Assembly (NCBI RefSeq): GCF_964237555.1
Contig: NC_091432.1
Span: 135,394,081 to 135,458,080, forward strand
Source of the DNA: Oryctolagus cuniculus
Lineage: Eukaryota > Chordata > Mammalia > Lagomorpha > Leporidae
Direction: 5' to 3'
DNA: 64,000 nt
Under the pieces are notes generated by a model, which saw only the letters and a program-made list of their open reading frames with translations, searched no databases and was not told the origin of the DNA. A program made the position numbers and the translations under genes. This document shows, one piece after another, positions 1 through 10,158 of this stretch (position 1 is its first letter; each line of letters begins with the position of its first letter).

Positions 1-27
1 AGATAGAGTTACAGACAGAGAGGGTGG

Positions 28-64
<37 letters not shown>

Positions 65-320
65 TTCCATCCACTGGTTCACTCTCTAATTAGCTGCAAT
101 GGCCAGAGCTGTGCCGATCTGAAGCCAGGAGCCGGGAGCTTGTTCTGGGTTTCCCACGCTGGTGCAGGGGCTCAAGGACTTGGGCCATCTTCTACTGCTT
201 TCCCAAGTCATAGCAGAGAGCTGGATCAGAAGAGCAGTAGCCGGGTCTTGAACTGGCGCCCATTTGGGATGCAGAAACTGCAGGTGGCGGCTTCACTGGC
301 TACACCACAGTGCTGGCCCC
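1..320 (-). repeat. CSINE (C-repeat), cut by window edge
   Basis: The sequence runs tail-to-head: GA-rich tract, 'tcttccatccactggttcactc', the conserved core, then the reverse complement of the tRNA-like head ending 'tgctggcccc'. The A-rich tail lies left of base 1. A pure GA tract fills about 31-62. This family is the lagomorph tRNA-derived SINE mobilised by L1. Confidence 0.92.
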
Positions 321-1429
321 TACAGTCATCATTTTCAATTGTATATTTCATAGATTTCCTTCAGTTAAAGATCTACTTCTGGAGGAGCATTGTGTTCTTT
401 TGGAGGGATCATGCTACCTTGCTTCTTCATGTCTCCTGTGTCCCTATGTTTATATCGTGAATCTGGTATACTCATCTGTTCTGTTTTTTAATGGAGCAGG
501 TTTTATTGGAAAAGAATGTGTGATTCAACTAGAACACAGGATCTTCCTTGGCTTTGGCTTTGGTTCTAGGTGAGCCTAGGAGTGTAGTCTCTGAAGGATT
601 GCTTTTGTCTTAATTAATGCCAGCTGTGTCTCCAAGTGACCCAGCGGTCTAGTCTGCAGCAGTGAATAGGGATAGAAGTGGCTTTGAGTTGAGTAAGGGT
701 TTCCTTGGCTGTGTGTCACTGATCTACAGAGAGTTCGGTATCAGTTTCCCTGGTGAATGAGATAGCCAGGGCCTTGTTCTTGGTGCTGAGAGAGAGACAA
801 GGGTGGAAGTCTTGTCCTACAAGCAAGCCTGAGTGATGCTGGGACTTGTGGCTCTAGCACTATGCAGCACAGATGGAGCCTTCCTTGGATCCTGCTAGGA
901 AAGTCCAACTGGTGCTGTGGCTTCTGATACCAACAGCCTTAGTCCTAGGACTAAAATATGTGAAGTGAGCCCTGTTGCAGTCCTACAGGGTGGCTACAAG
1001 ATACACAGGGGCTTTTCTCTGGAGGCCATGAATCCAGAGGTGGAATGCCAGTGGGTTCTTCCCTCTGTCCACTGGGTAGCTTCCAATGACACTGAGAAAT
1101 TTATTGAATTGCTAGAGTCCTGCCATTGCAGGGTACAGTGGGGTCATTTCCCAGATCTCCCAGGGAGGGAGTGGATGTTTTTTATGGGCTGCTTCTGGTG
1201 TTAACCCCCAGAAGCTAAGGTGAACCCCCCTTGCTCATGTTGAGTGCAGGAGCATAGCTCTGGGGCTGATGCCCCCAAAGTCCCACAGCTGCAGGGTGCA
1301 GGGGAGCCTGCCCTTTGCCTCATACGTGGCCCTGACTCTGACTACGATGCAAGTGGAAATAGAACAGAAGCCACTGTGCAACTTTTCTCTGCCGAGTGTT
1401 GCACTCTGTGCCGGTGGGAGGGGGAAGAA
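321..1429. other. Unique or very old sequence without recognised gene
   Basis: No SINE or clear transposon was identified. The 590-1420 part is moderately GC-rich and contains phrases such as 'cagggtgcaggggagcctgccc' (about 1292), loosely like the L1 5' region at 17520-17570. It may therefore be a decayed antisense L1 5' UTR, but this is weak. Open frames here (95 and 146 codons on +) carry no recognisable domain. Confidence 0.4.
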
Positions 1430-1672
1430 TTTGAAAGGCAGACAGCCAGAGAGAGACCCAGAGTAAAGAGAGAGCCTACATCATCTGCTGGTTTATTCCC
1501 TAAATACCCACAAGGGCCAGGTCTGGGATGGGCCAGAGCCAGGATTTTAGAATGCAATGCAATGTCTCCCACGTGGTGGCAGGGACCCAAGTACCTGAGC
1601 CATCAGCGGTGCCTCCCAGGGGCTGCATTGGTGGACATCAAACCCAGGTGCTCCAATGTGGGGCGTGGTCCT
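1430..1672 (-). repeat. Old CSINE
   Basis: Diverged antisense copy. 'tttgaaaggcagacag' is the tail side, 'catcatctgctggtttattccc' the conserved block, and 'caaacccaggtgctccaatgtgg' corresponds to the B-box side. No clear TSD remains. Confidence 0.75.
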
Positions 1673-2003
1673 TTTAATTTCTAGGTTCAATGCCTCCTCC
1701 CAGAAACTTATTTTTTAATGCCATTTTCCACGAAATGTTGAAGTACCCCCGTGTGATGCTGTAGGTTGCTTTTTTTTGTGATAATCTGGAGGGAGCCCAG
1801 ATCTTTCATCATAACTTTCTCCCTTTGTGATTGTCCCTAAACGTGAATTGAGGTGGAAACCTCAGGACAGGCCCAGTGTTTTAATGGAAGTGAACAACAA
1901 TGATACATAATCAAGAGAATTCCAGAACACTAATGAGCTGTTGCCCGTTAAGTGTCTTACAGTCTTTGAAAAGAAACACCTTGATGTGTAGTGTTTGGTT
2001 TCT

Positions 2004-2350
2004 TTTTATAAAAGGTTTATTTTATTTATTTGAAAGACAGAGTTACAGAGAGAGGTAGAGCAGAGAGAGAGAGAGAGGAGAGAGAGAGATCTTCCATCTG
2101 ATGGTTCACTCCTCAAATGGTTGCAACGGCCAGAGCTGAGCTGATCTGAAGCCAGGAGCCAGGGAGCCTCCTCTGGTTCTTCCACATGGGTGCAGGGGCC
2201 CAAGGACTTGGGCCATCTTCTACTGCTTTCCCAGGCCACAGCAGGGAGCCGGATGGGAAGTGGAGCAACCAGGACTTGAACCAGCGCCCATATGGGATGC
2301 TGGTGTTGCAAGCCAGGGCTTTAACCCACTGCGCCACAGCGTCGGCCCCT
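2004..2350 (-). repeat. CSINE
   Basis: Near full length, from 'tttattttatttatttgaaag' to 'cgtcggcccc'. Flanks share 'ttggtttct' (1995-2003 and 2356-2364), a plausible TSD with a few extra bases at the 5' side. Confidence 0.92.
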
Positions 2351-2364
2351 GTTCATTGGTTTCT

Positions 2365-2772
2365 GTAGCCCAGATACTTCCAGCGTAGCTGGTTTCAAGT
2401 TATCCTTACACTGGTATCACTGAACATGGCACTGGGAAGACACTCAGTTGTCTCCAGCACACCCCTAGCTCACGTTCTATGAAGATCATTTAAATAGGGA
2501 CACTGATGTTTTTGTTTCAGTTATCGGTGATAGTTTTGAAACTAGATTTTCTAATTTCAAGGAGCAATCAGTCCAAACAGTATCTGGTGGGGAAGCAAAG
2601 GCCACCTAGGGAGGGCAGAACAGTTCCAAGTAGCCAACAGCTGCCAAGAACAGATCTGAAGGCAGATGACAAAATCCGTGTGTACAACACTTCATCTGCA
2701 GCCTACAGAGATGAACAGCTCCTTCTCAGGGATGTTATATTGAAAATGGTATCTGACTTCTATCTAGAAAAT
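2365..2772 (+). other. Unique segment with a protein-like 89-codon frame
   Basis: No repeat was seen. The + frame 2506-2775 starts at an ATG inside a 'gtttttgtttcag' acceptor-like stretch and ends at a TGA just before a SINE TSD. Its later part (about residues 45-89) has mixed charged and hydrophobic composition rather than repeat translation. I do not recognise a family. It could be a terminal exon, a decayed retrocopy or chance. Confidence 0.2.
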
Positions 2773-2787
2773 TGAACGTGGTTTTCT

Positions 2788-3151
2788 TTCTTTCTTTCTT
2801 TCTTCCTTTCTTCCTTTCTTTTCTTTTTTGCAGGCAGAGTGGACAGTGAGAGAGAGAGAGACAGAGAGAAAGGTCTTCCTTTTGCCGTTGGTTCACCCTC
2901 CAATGGCTGCTGCGGCCGGCGTGCTATGGCCGGCGCACCGCGCTGATCCGAAGCCAGGTGCTTCTCCTGGTCTCCCATGGGGTGCAGGGCCCAAGCACCT
3001 GGGCCATCCTCCACTGCACTCCCTGGCCACAGCAGAGAGCTGGCCTGGAAGAGGGGCAACCAGGACAGAATCCGGCGCCCCGACCGGGACTAGAACCCAG
3101 TGTGCCGGCGCCGCAAGGCGGAGGATTAGCCTAGCGAGCCGCGGCGCCAGC
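2788..3151 (-). repeat. Young CSINE, full length, with perfect TSD
   Basis: A perfect 15-bp TSD 'tgaacgtggttttct' lies at 2773-2787 and 3152-3166. It has the young-subfamily head ('gcggcgccag' reading antisense) and 'aggcagagtggacagtgagag'. The poly(A) tail, seen as T on this strand, has turned into a TTTC/TTCC microsatellite at 2788-2829. Confidence 0.97.
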
Positions 3152-3166
3152 TGAACGTGGTTTTCT

Positions 3167-3735
3167 AAGATATTATGGTGGGAGCTTGTGTCTTTCCCAT
3201 GTTTCCAATGTACAGTGTCCTTTTTCCACTGGAATTTTGATCGTCCCTGCTGGTGCCATCTGGCACTGGTTTGTCTTCCAGGGACTGTTCTGCTGACCAA
3301 GTAGATCCCATTTTTTCACATTTTGTATATTTAGCGTCACATTCACGGGCACATTTTGGGTCTGGTGGCTGCCATAACTTATCAGTGAATTCTTTTTGAG
3401 TTTGGGTGGAATGAAGAGCTTTGCTTTTTTCTTTTTCTTTGGGGATGTCACAAGGGTTTCCTGAACATTAAATTGATATTGTTGATGGTGATCTGTGTTA
3501 TTTAGAAAAGTGGGAGACTGGGAACACAGCCCTTTATTGAGTCTTATGTTTCTAGCAAAAACCTGGGAAAAGATAAATGTGAAATGCTTTCCTTTCTGTT
3601 ATCCTTAAGAACGCTTTTCACTTTTTTCCTTGGAAGGGATAGGTACCTGGCAGACACACATTCAACTGAAAATATGAACTCCTCTTATAATTTTATCCCA
3701 AATATTTTATTCAATGATCTTCAATAGTTGCTTCC
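3167..3735. other. Unique sequence
   Basis: No transposon recognised. A minus frame at 3173-3451 (92 codons, lysine-rich start) lies here without a known domain. I see no RNA gene. Confidence 0.35.
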
Positions 3736-3743
3736 TCTCCTCC

Positions 3744-3797
3744 ATTTTTTAAAAAATATTTGTTTATTTGAAAGGCAGTGTTACAGAGAAGCAGAAG

Positions 3798-3855
<58 letters not shown>

Positions 3856-4079
3856 TCTTCCACCCACTGGTTCACTCCCCAGATGGTCCCAATGGCCGGA
3901 GCTGTGACGATCCGAAGGGTTCAGGGCCCCAAGGACTTGGGCCATCTTCCACTGCTTTCCCAGGCCACAGCAGAAAGCTGGATCAGAAGTGGAGCAGCTG
4001 GGACTTGAACCGGCGCCCATATGGGATGTTGGCGCTTCAGGCCAGGGCTTTAACCCACTACACCACAGTGCCAGCCCCA
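3744..4079 (-). repeat. CSINE
   Basis: TSD 'tctcctcc' at 3736-3743 and 4080-4087. Contains an expanded GA tract at about 3799-3852. The core misses the usual 'gccaggagccaggagcttcttcc' segment after 'gatccgaag', so it has a small internal deletion. Confidence 0.94.
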
Positions 4080-4373
4080 TCTCCTCCTTTTTAAAAACAG
4101 CCCTCCACAGTGACTACCCTGGGATGGTTTTATTTTTCTCTCTCTCTCTGCTGAAATCACCATCTCATATAGAATTATGCTAAAAATAGAAATATTGAAT
4201 TTGCCTTCCGGCAAAGTAAACCAGCTCCTCAGCAGCAATGCTCAGATTTTCAATGTTGACCAACATTTTTCAAGGATTCTATTCTCTGCAGTCTGTATAG
4301 TATACAAATGGGAACAAACATTGGGGTCTAGGTCAACCTTTTCCCAAACATTGATCCTCAAAACACTCATCTA

Positions 4374-5041
4374 GGGACCATAATAATTCCAGAAGAATCT
4401 GGCTAAAAAGCCCACGAGAGTATTTCAGGCATGGAAAACCAAGGCACTGTGGCAAAAAAAGAAAAAAAGAAGACCTAAATGAAAGATCTCTGTGAGTGAG
4501 ATCCCAGCGAAAAGAAAGGGCCATCAAAGAAGGAGGTACTTTTCTCTGAAGGGAGGAGAGAACTTCTACTTTGACTATGGCCTTGTCTAAATAAGGTTGG
4601 GTTTGTGGTCACAAAAGGCTTCCATAGCCTTGGCAGCTCATGACAAGAGCCTCGGGTGATTACTGACATCATAAATAAGAGTGTCAATTGTTAAATCAAC
4701 AACAGGAGTCACTGTGCACTTACTCCCCATGTAGGACCTCTGCCCTTAATGTGTTGTACTATGAGGCTTAATGGTAAAACTACTACTCAAACAGTACTTT
4801 ATACTTTGTATGTCTGTGTGGGTGCAAACTGTTGAAATCTTTACTTAGTATACACTAAGTTGGTCTTCTGTATATCAAGATAATTAAAAATGAATCTTGA
4901 TGAAGAATGGGATGGGAGAGGGAGTGGGAGATGGGAGGGTTGTTGGTGGGAGGGAGGTTATGGGGGGCAAAAAGCCACTATAATCCAAAAGTTGTACTTT
5001 GGAAATTTATATTTATTAAATAAAAGTTAAAAAATAAATAA
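4374..5041 (+). mobile_element. L1 3' UTR fragment (lagomorph type)
   Basis: Carries landmarks of the lagomorph L1 3' end in order: 'catggaaaaccaaggcactgtgg', 'gatctctgtgagtgagatcc', 'cttccatagccttggcagc', 'gtgcacttactccccatgtagg', a GGGA-rich run (4906-4965) and 'attaaataaaagtt', followed by an AAAT-rich tail to about 5048. It is 5'-truncated with no ORF2 body. Confidence 0.88.
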
Positions 5042-5136
5042 ATAAAAAATAACTCTAGAAGAAAAATGAATTACATGATTTATTGAGTTTGAGAAATATG
5101 ATGGAATCTATTTTCTCTTGAAAAGTTGTAATACTC

Positions 5137-5498
5137 GGCCGGCGCCGCGGCTCACTAGGCTAATCCTCCGCCTTGAGGCCCCGGCACACCGGGTTCTAGT
5201 CCCGGTCAGGGCACCGGATTCTGTCCCAGTTGCCCCTCTTCCAGGCCAGCTCTCTGCTGTGGCCAGGGAATGCAGTGGAGGATGGCCCAAGTGCTTGGGC
5301 CCTGCACCCCATGGGAGACCAGGAGAAGCACCTGGCTCCTGGCTTCGGATCAGCGCGGTGCGCCGGCCGCAGCGTGCTGGCCACGGCAGCCATTGGAGGG
5401 TGAACCAAGGGCAAAGGAAGACCTTTCTCTCTGTGTCTCTTTCTCACTGTCCACTCTGCCTGTCAACAAAAAACAAACAAACAAACAAACAAAAAAAA
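5137..5498 (+). repeat. Young CSINE with 17-bp TSD
   Basis: A perfect TSD 'gaaaagttgtaatactc' lies at 5120-5136 and 5499-5515. The head 'ggccggcgccgcggctcac' is intact. The tail after 'ctgtc' is an (AAAC)n-type run, not pure A. Confidence 0.97.
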
Positions 5499-5515
5499 GA
5501 AAAGTTGTAATACTC

Positions 5516-6215
5516 ACTTACCCTTTAACGTTGGTAGGAATTAAAGAAAAAGACCTGTAGAAAGACTAACTCTTTATCTCTCTCTGTCCCCCCCCCCCTT
5601 ATTTAACTCAGTGTTTTTCAAATATTTTGAGAAGATTTTTGTTTCACACCGTATCCGTATACACCACTTGAAAGGATGCCCATTGTAATACTAATCTGGG
5701 AATTTATAAACCCTTTAAGTAACGATGAGCATATGTGGAGTCCTGCAGCTTTCACGTTTTCATGGCGAGAACGCACAGCAGAGCCTAACATTCGTTCTAA
5801 GAATAAATGCCATGCTTAGTGCATTCATCCACGGACACTTTGGTACGTGTTGGGGAACGTGAGTAGATTATGTTTCGGGAGAGAATCTGAGGGCACTGTT
5901 GTTCTGTCCTTTGACACATTTTCCACATCTGTCGGAGGAGAAAGTTGTGCATATGTGAGTCTATTTGTTTCAGAATCAGTGAGAATTAGGCCAACTGTGG
6001 TGAAGTCTAGTTTTTATTATGACATCTTGTTGGTTATCGGCGAAAGTATAAGCATTGGGATATCACATATGCAACTCTGTAATGTTAGAGAGCTATTGCA
6101 ACTTGCAAACAAACGATTCACAGACTGCCAACAGCATGCCATTAAAGGGCTTGGGAGCTGAACGCCTTCCACAATTGTTATCTGGATAGAAATACATCAA
6201 AAGACTATAGCCTAC
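5516..6215. other. Unique sequence with short C tract
   Basis: A poly-C run sits at about 5588-5599. The remainder shows no recognised repeat or gene. An open + frame 5847-6161 has no recognisable features. Confidence 0.35.
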
Positions 6216-6512
6216 AGCATGGATATTTAGTGCGGTGGTTAAGATGCAGGGTAAGACACCACATCCCATTTTGGAGTAGCTGGCTTCCACCCCCGGCTCC
6301 GCTCTCAACTCCAGCCTCCTGCTAGTGTAGACCCTGGGAGGCAGTGGTGAGGGCTCAAGCACTTGGGGCCCTGCCAGCAGCATGGGAGGTCTGGGTGGAG
6401 CTCCTGGCTCCAGCTTCAGCCTGGCCCAGCCCAGGCTATTGGTGCTCTCTCTCTGTTTCTTTCTTTCTTTCTCTCTCTCTCCCTCTCTGCATTTCAAATT
6501 CATTGCTTTTTA
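6216..6512 (+). repeat. Old CSINE
   Basis: Older subfamily head 'agtgcggtggttaagatgc' and body 'cctgctagtgtagaccctgggaggcag'. It ends in a CT/TTTC-rich block and a decayed tail. Confidence 0.78.
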
Positions 6513-6929
6513 CAAAAGAACTCTAAAATGAATTAAAATCTCAGTCTTCAAAAATATGAAAAGCGGTGACATTTTTAATTGAAATTCTTTCCCATCATCA
6601 AATGTTTTAAAAATTCTAACTTGTTTTTAATATTCAGCCCTCAAATATCATTGTCAGTAATTAAATTTAAAAAAAACTTACCAATTTTTTTTCTCAAAAT
6701 GCATCTTGCACCTTCATTTTTTCAGGTCAAATTTCTTCTTAAGCTGTTGCATCCTGCAGTACTTTTTCATCGTGGGTCCTTGAATACTGAATTGTTTTCA
6801 TGTTCCCAGTTGTGTTTCTGAAAATGTTTTTATTTTTGTCTCCCTTTTTATTGATAGAATCATCATTTGACAACCCTTTCCCCTTAGCTCTTTTAAGACA
6901 GTATTCAATCATTTTCTGCTTTCTACAAA
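6513..6929. other. AT-rich unique sequence
   Basis: Low-GC stretch with A and T runs. No repeat family or gene recognised. The 7045-7329 interval past the MITE is similar. Confidence 0.35.
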
Positions 6930-7044
6930 GGTACTTCAAAAAGTTCATGGGGTATACACACCAAAGAAAAGCCTTACATGGACTTAAAAAGTTTTCCACC
7001 AAAATAAATGGTAATTGCATTTCTCATGAACTTTTTGAAGTACC
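6930..7044. mobile_element. Mariner-like MITE (palindromic ends)
   Basis: Perfect 20-bp terminal inverted repeats: 6930-6949 (begins 'ggtacttcaaaaag') and 7025-7044 (ends 'ctttttgaagtacc'). The interior is 75 bp and non-coding. A TA dinucleotide lies in each end, as expected for Tc1/mariner target sites. Assignment to mariner rests on the 'cttcaaaaagttcatgg' end type known from mammalian mariner MITEs. Confidence 0.8.
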
Positions 7045-7329
7045 CTCAGACTGTTGCTGTTGGGAATCCAAAGTCATTTAGATTTTTTATTTAAAAAATT
7101 TTTTTTTTCTTTTTGAAAGCTTCCAAGACTACAAAAACGTTTGAGTTTTGTGACTTTGAGTTATGTGCTGAAGTGTGGACTTGTATTTGTTTATCTGGAT
7201 TGAAACTGTATTACATTTAAAATTTTTACTTTTTTAAAATATCGATTATATTGTTTTTTATTTTATAAATATCTAATTTCATATAGCATTGTGTTATTTT
7301 TAGGGATATATCTTTCTCTTTTTTTAATA

Positions 7330-7652
7330 ATACATTCATTTATTTATTTGAAAGGCAGAGTTACAGAGAGGCAGAGGTAGAGAGAGCATAAAAGAGAGAG
7401 AGATCTTCCACCCACTGCTTCACTCCCCAGATCAACACGACAGCTGTGGGTGGGCCAGGCTGAAGCCAGGAGCCAGGAGCTTCATCTAGGTTTCCCAAGA
7501 ATGGCAGAGGACCAGACACTTGGGTCCTCTTCCACTGCTTTCCTGGGCCATTAGCAGGGAGCTGGATGGGAAGTGGAGCAGCCAGGACACAAACTGGCAC
7601 CCACATGGGATGCTGGCAACTCAGGTCGCAGCTTAACTTGCTGCACCACCGT
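7330..7652 (-). repeat. CSINE (older), abutted by a second copy
   Basis: Antisense copy from 'attcatttatttatttgaaagg' to 'gctgcaccacc'. Its head end is joined directly to the next CSINE, which inserted at this boundary. Confidence 0.9.
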
Positions 7653-7659
7653 AATTTTT

Positions 7660-7997
7660 ATTTTTTAAAAAGATTTTATTTATTTATTTGAAAAGTAGAG
7701 TTACAGATATATGAGATGGGGAGACAGAGAGAGGAGAGGTCTTCCATCTGTTGGTTCACTCTCCAGATGGCTGCAATGGCTGGAGCTGTGCCGATCCGAA
7801 GCCAGGAGCCAGGAGCTTCTTCCGGGTCTCCCCACATGGGTGCAGGGGCCCAAGGACCTGGGCCATCTTCTACTGCTTTACCAGGCCATAGCAGAGAGCT
7901 GGATAGGAAGAGGAGCCGCTGGGACTCAAACCGACAGCCATATGGGATTCCAGCATAGCAGACGGAGCCTTAACCTACTGCACCACAATGCCAGTCC
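7660..7997 (-). repeat. CSINE inserted at the 5' end of the preceding SINE
   Basis: Flanked by 'caccaccgtaattttt' (7644-7659) and 'caccactgtattttt' (7998-8012). These differ by one substitution and one indel and fit a TSD, so this copy landed after the 7330-7652 copy. Confidence 0.92.
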
Positions 7998-8929
7998 CAC
8001 CACTGTATTTTTGAGAGCAGTTTTAAGTTTGCAGAAAAATCGAGCAGATAAAACAAAGTTCCTACACACTTCCTTTCTTCCTTACTCCGAGTTTCCCCTA
8101 TTAGTAACATTTTGCAGTAGTGTGGTGCATTGCTTATAGTTGGTGAGCCAATGTTCATACATTATTGTTCTCTAAAGCCACAGATAGCATAAGTCATTCT
8201 TTGTGTTGTACAGAGTTATGGAGTTTTTCCAAGTGCATGACGTCACATATCTGCTATCATGATATCACACAGAATACCTTGATTGCCCTAAAACCTCCCT
8301 TCCTTCAGCTAAACCTTAGGCAACCTCTGATATTTTACCTTCTCTATGGTTTGCATTGTTCAGAATATCATATAATTGGAATCATATAGTATGTAGCCTT
8401 TTCAGATTGGTTTTGTTCACCTACCAACACACATTTAAGGTCTCCAAGCAGCTTCATGGTTTGATAACAGCTTTCTTTGATTACTGAATAATCTTGCATT
8501 GCACGGATGTGCCATGGTTCATTTATCCATTTAACTGTTGGAAGAGATCTTGCTTGCTTCCAACTTATGGAAATTTTGGATAGATCTGCTAGAGACACCG
8601 GTTGTAGGTTTTTATATGGACATAAGCTTTCAACTCATGTGCGTAAATACCTAGGAAATGTGATTGCTGGGTTATATGTTAAGACTATGTTCAACTTGGT
8701 ATGAAACCGCCAAACTGTCTTCCAAAGAGACTGTGAGATTTTTGCATCCCATCAGCAGTGAATTAGAGTTTCTATGGTTTCACATCTTTGGCAACATTGG
8801 AGGTCGGTTTTGTGATCTTAGCCATTCTAATAGGTGTGTTCTGGTAATCCTTGGTATTCTTTTCTTTTTTTTTTCTAAAGATTTATTTATTTATTTGAAA
8901 GTCAGAGTTACACACAGAGAAGGAGAGGC

Positions 8930-8967
<38 letters not shown>

Positions 8968-9822
8968 AGAGAGAGAGAGGTCTTCCATCCGCTGGTTCAC
9001 TCCCCAATTGGCCACAACAGCCGGAGCTGCACTGATCCGAAGCCAGGAGCCAGGAGCTTCTTCCGGGTCTCCCACATGGGAGCAGGGGCCCAAGCACTTG
9101 GGCCATTTTCTACTGCTTTCCCAGGCCATAGCCGAGAGCTGGGTTGTAAGAGGAGCAGCCAGAACTAGAATCGGTGCCCATATGGGATAGTGGCACTGCA
9201 GGCAGTGACCTTACCCACTACGCCACAGCGTCTGCCCCAATCATTGGTTTTCATTTGCAATTTTATGTCACAAATGATGGAGAACATTTTTACATGCTCA
9301 TTTGCCATCTGTTTATTTTCCTTGGTGAGATGCCTGTTTATCTTTTAGGCCAAGCTTTTAATTGGGTTGTTTGTTTTCTTATTGTTGAGTCTTAAGAATT
9401 GTTTATATCTTTTTAATGCAAATCCTTTATCAAATGTGTGTTTTGTAAATACTTGCTCTTGTCTGTGCTTTGTAGTTTGATTCTCTTAAAAGTGTCTTTT
9501 GAAGATCATATGTTTTTAATTTTAATAAATTCTACTTTACCCTTTTTTTAATTTCATGGATTGCGTTTTGATGTTGTATGTAAAAACTCAACATTAAATC
9601 CAAGGTCACCTGGATTTTCCTATTCTTTTCTGTGTAGAAGTTTTATGGCATTGTGTCTGATGTGTAAGGCTATGTATGTCCAATTAACGTCTGTTAAATG
9701 TGTAAGGTATATGTTTAAGTTCCCTTCCCTTTTTTTAGCACATGAATATCCAGTTGTTCCAACACCATTTGTTGAAAAAGACAGTTCTTTCTCCACTGAG
9801 TTGCCTTTGCTTCTTCTTTTGT
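7998..9822 (-). mobile_element. Antisense L1 (old), 3' part, interrupted by a SINE
   Basis: Reads as the complement of an old L1M-type 3' region and ORF2 C-terminal part. Landmarks include 'gcagaaaaatcgagcag', 'ggaatcatatagtatgtagcc', 'gccattctaataggtgtg', 'ttgggttgtttgttttcttattg' and 'tccagttgttccaacaccatttg'. It is interrupted by the SINE at 8860-9238. No intact coding frame survives. Confidence 0.85.
8860..9238 (-). repeat. CSINE inside antisense L1
   Basis: Full-length copy with a GA expansion at about 8934-8963. Flanks 'aatccttggtattc' (8846-8859) and 'aatcattggttttc' (9239-9252) match at 12 of 14 positions and are the likely TSD within the L1. Confidence 0.93.
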
Positions 9823-10158
9823 TTAAAGGATTTATTTTATTTATTTGAATGGCAAGTCACAGAGAAAGGGAGAGACGGAGAGAGAGGTCTTCCATCTTCT
9901 GGTTCACTCCCCAAATGGCTGCAACGGCTGGAGCTGGGCCGGTCTGAAGCCAGGAGCCAAGAGCCAGGAGACATTAACAACTTCCAGGCCTCCCACGAAG
10001 GTGCAGGGATCCAAGCACTTGGGCCATCTTCCACCGCTTTCCCAGGCCATAGCAGAGAGCTGGCTTGGAAGCGGAGCAGGGGGGACCTGAACCTGCGCCC
10101 ATATGGGATGCTGGCACTGCAGGCAGAGGATTAACCTGCTGTGGCAGAGGGCTGCCCC
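9820..10158 (-). repeat. CSINE at an L1 breakpoint
   Basis: Full-length antisense copy ('gatttattttatttatttgaatgg' to 'agggctgccccc'). The L1 sequence on its two sides is not colinear, so the copy sits at or near a rearrangement junction. Confidence 0.92.

Noticed and set aside
3173..3451. Lysine-rich 92-codon minus frame as a gene
   Set aside because: The N-terminal lysine run is a T-rich stretch (about 3425-3440) read antisense. No homology recognised.
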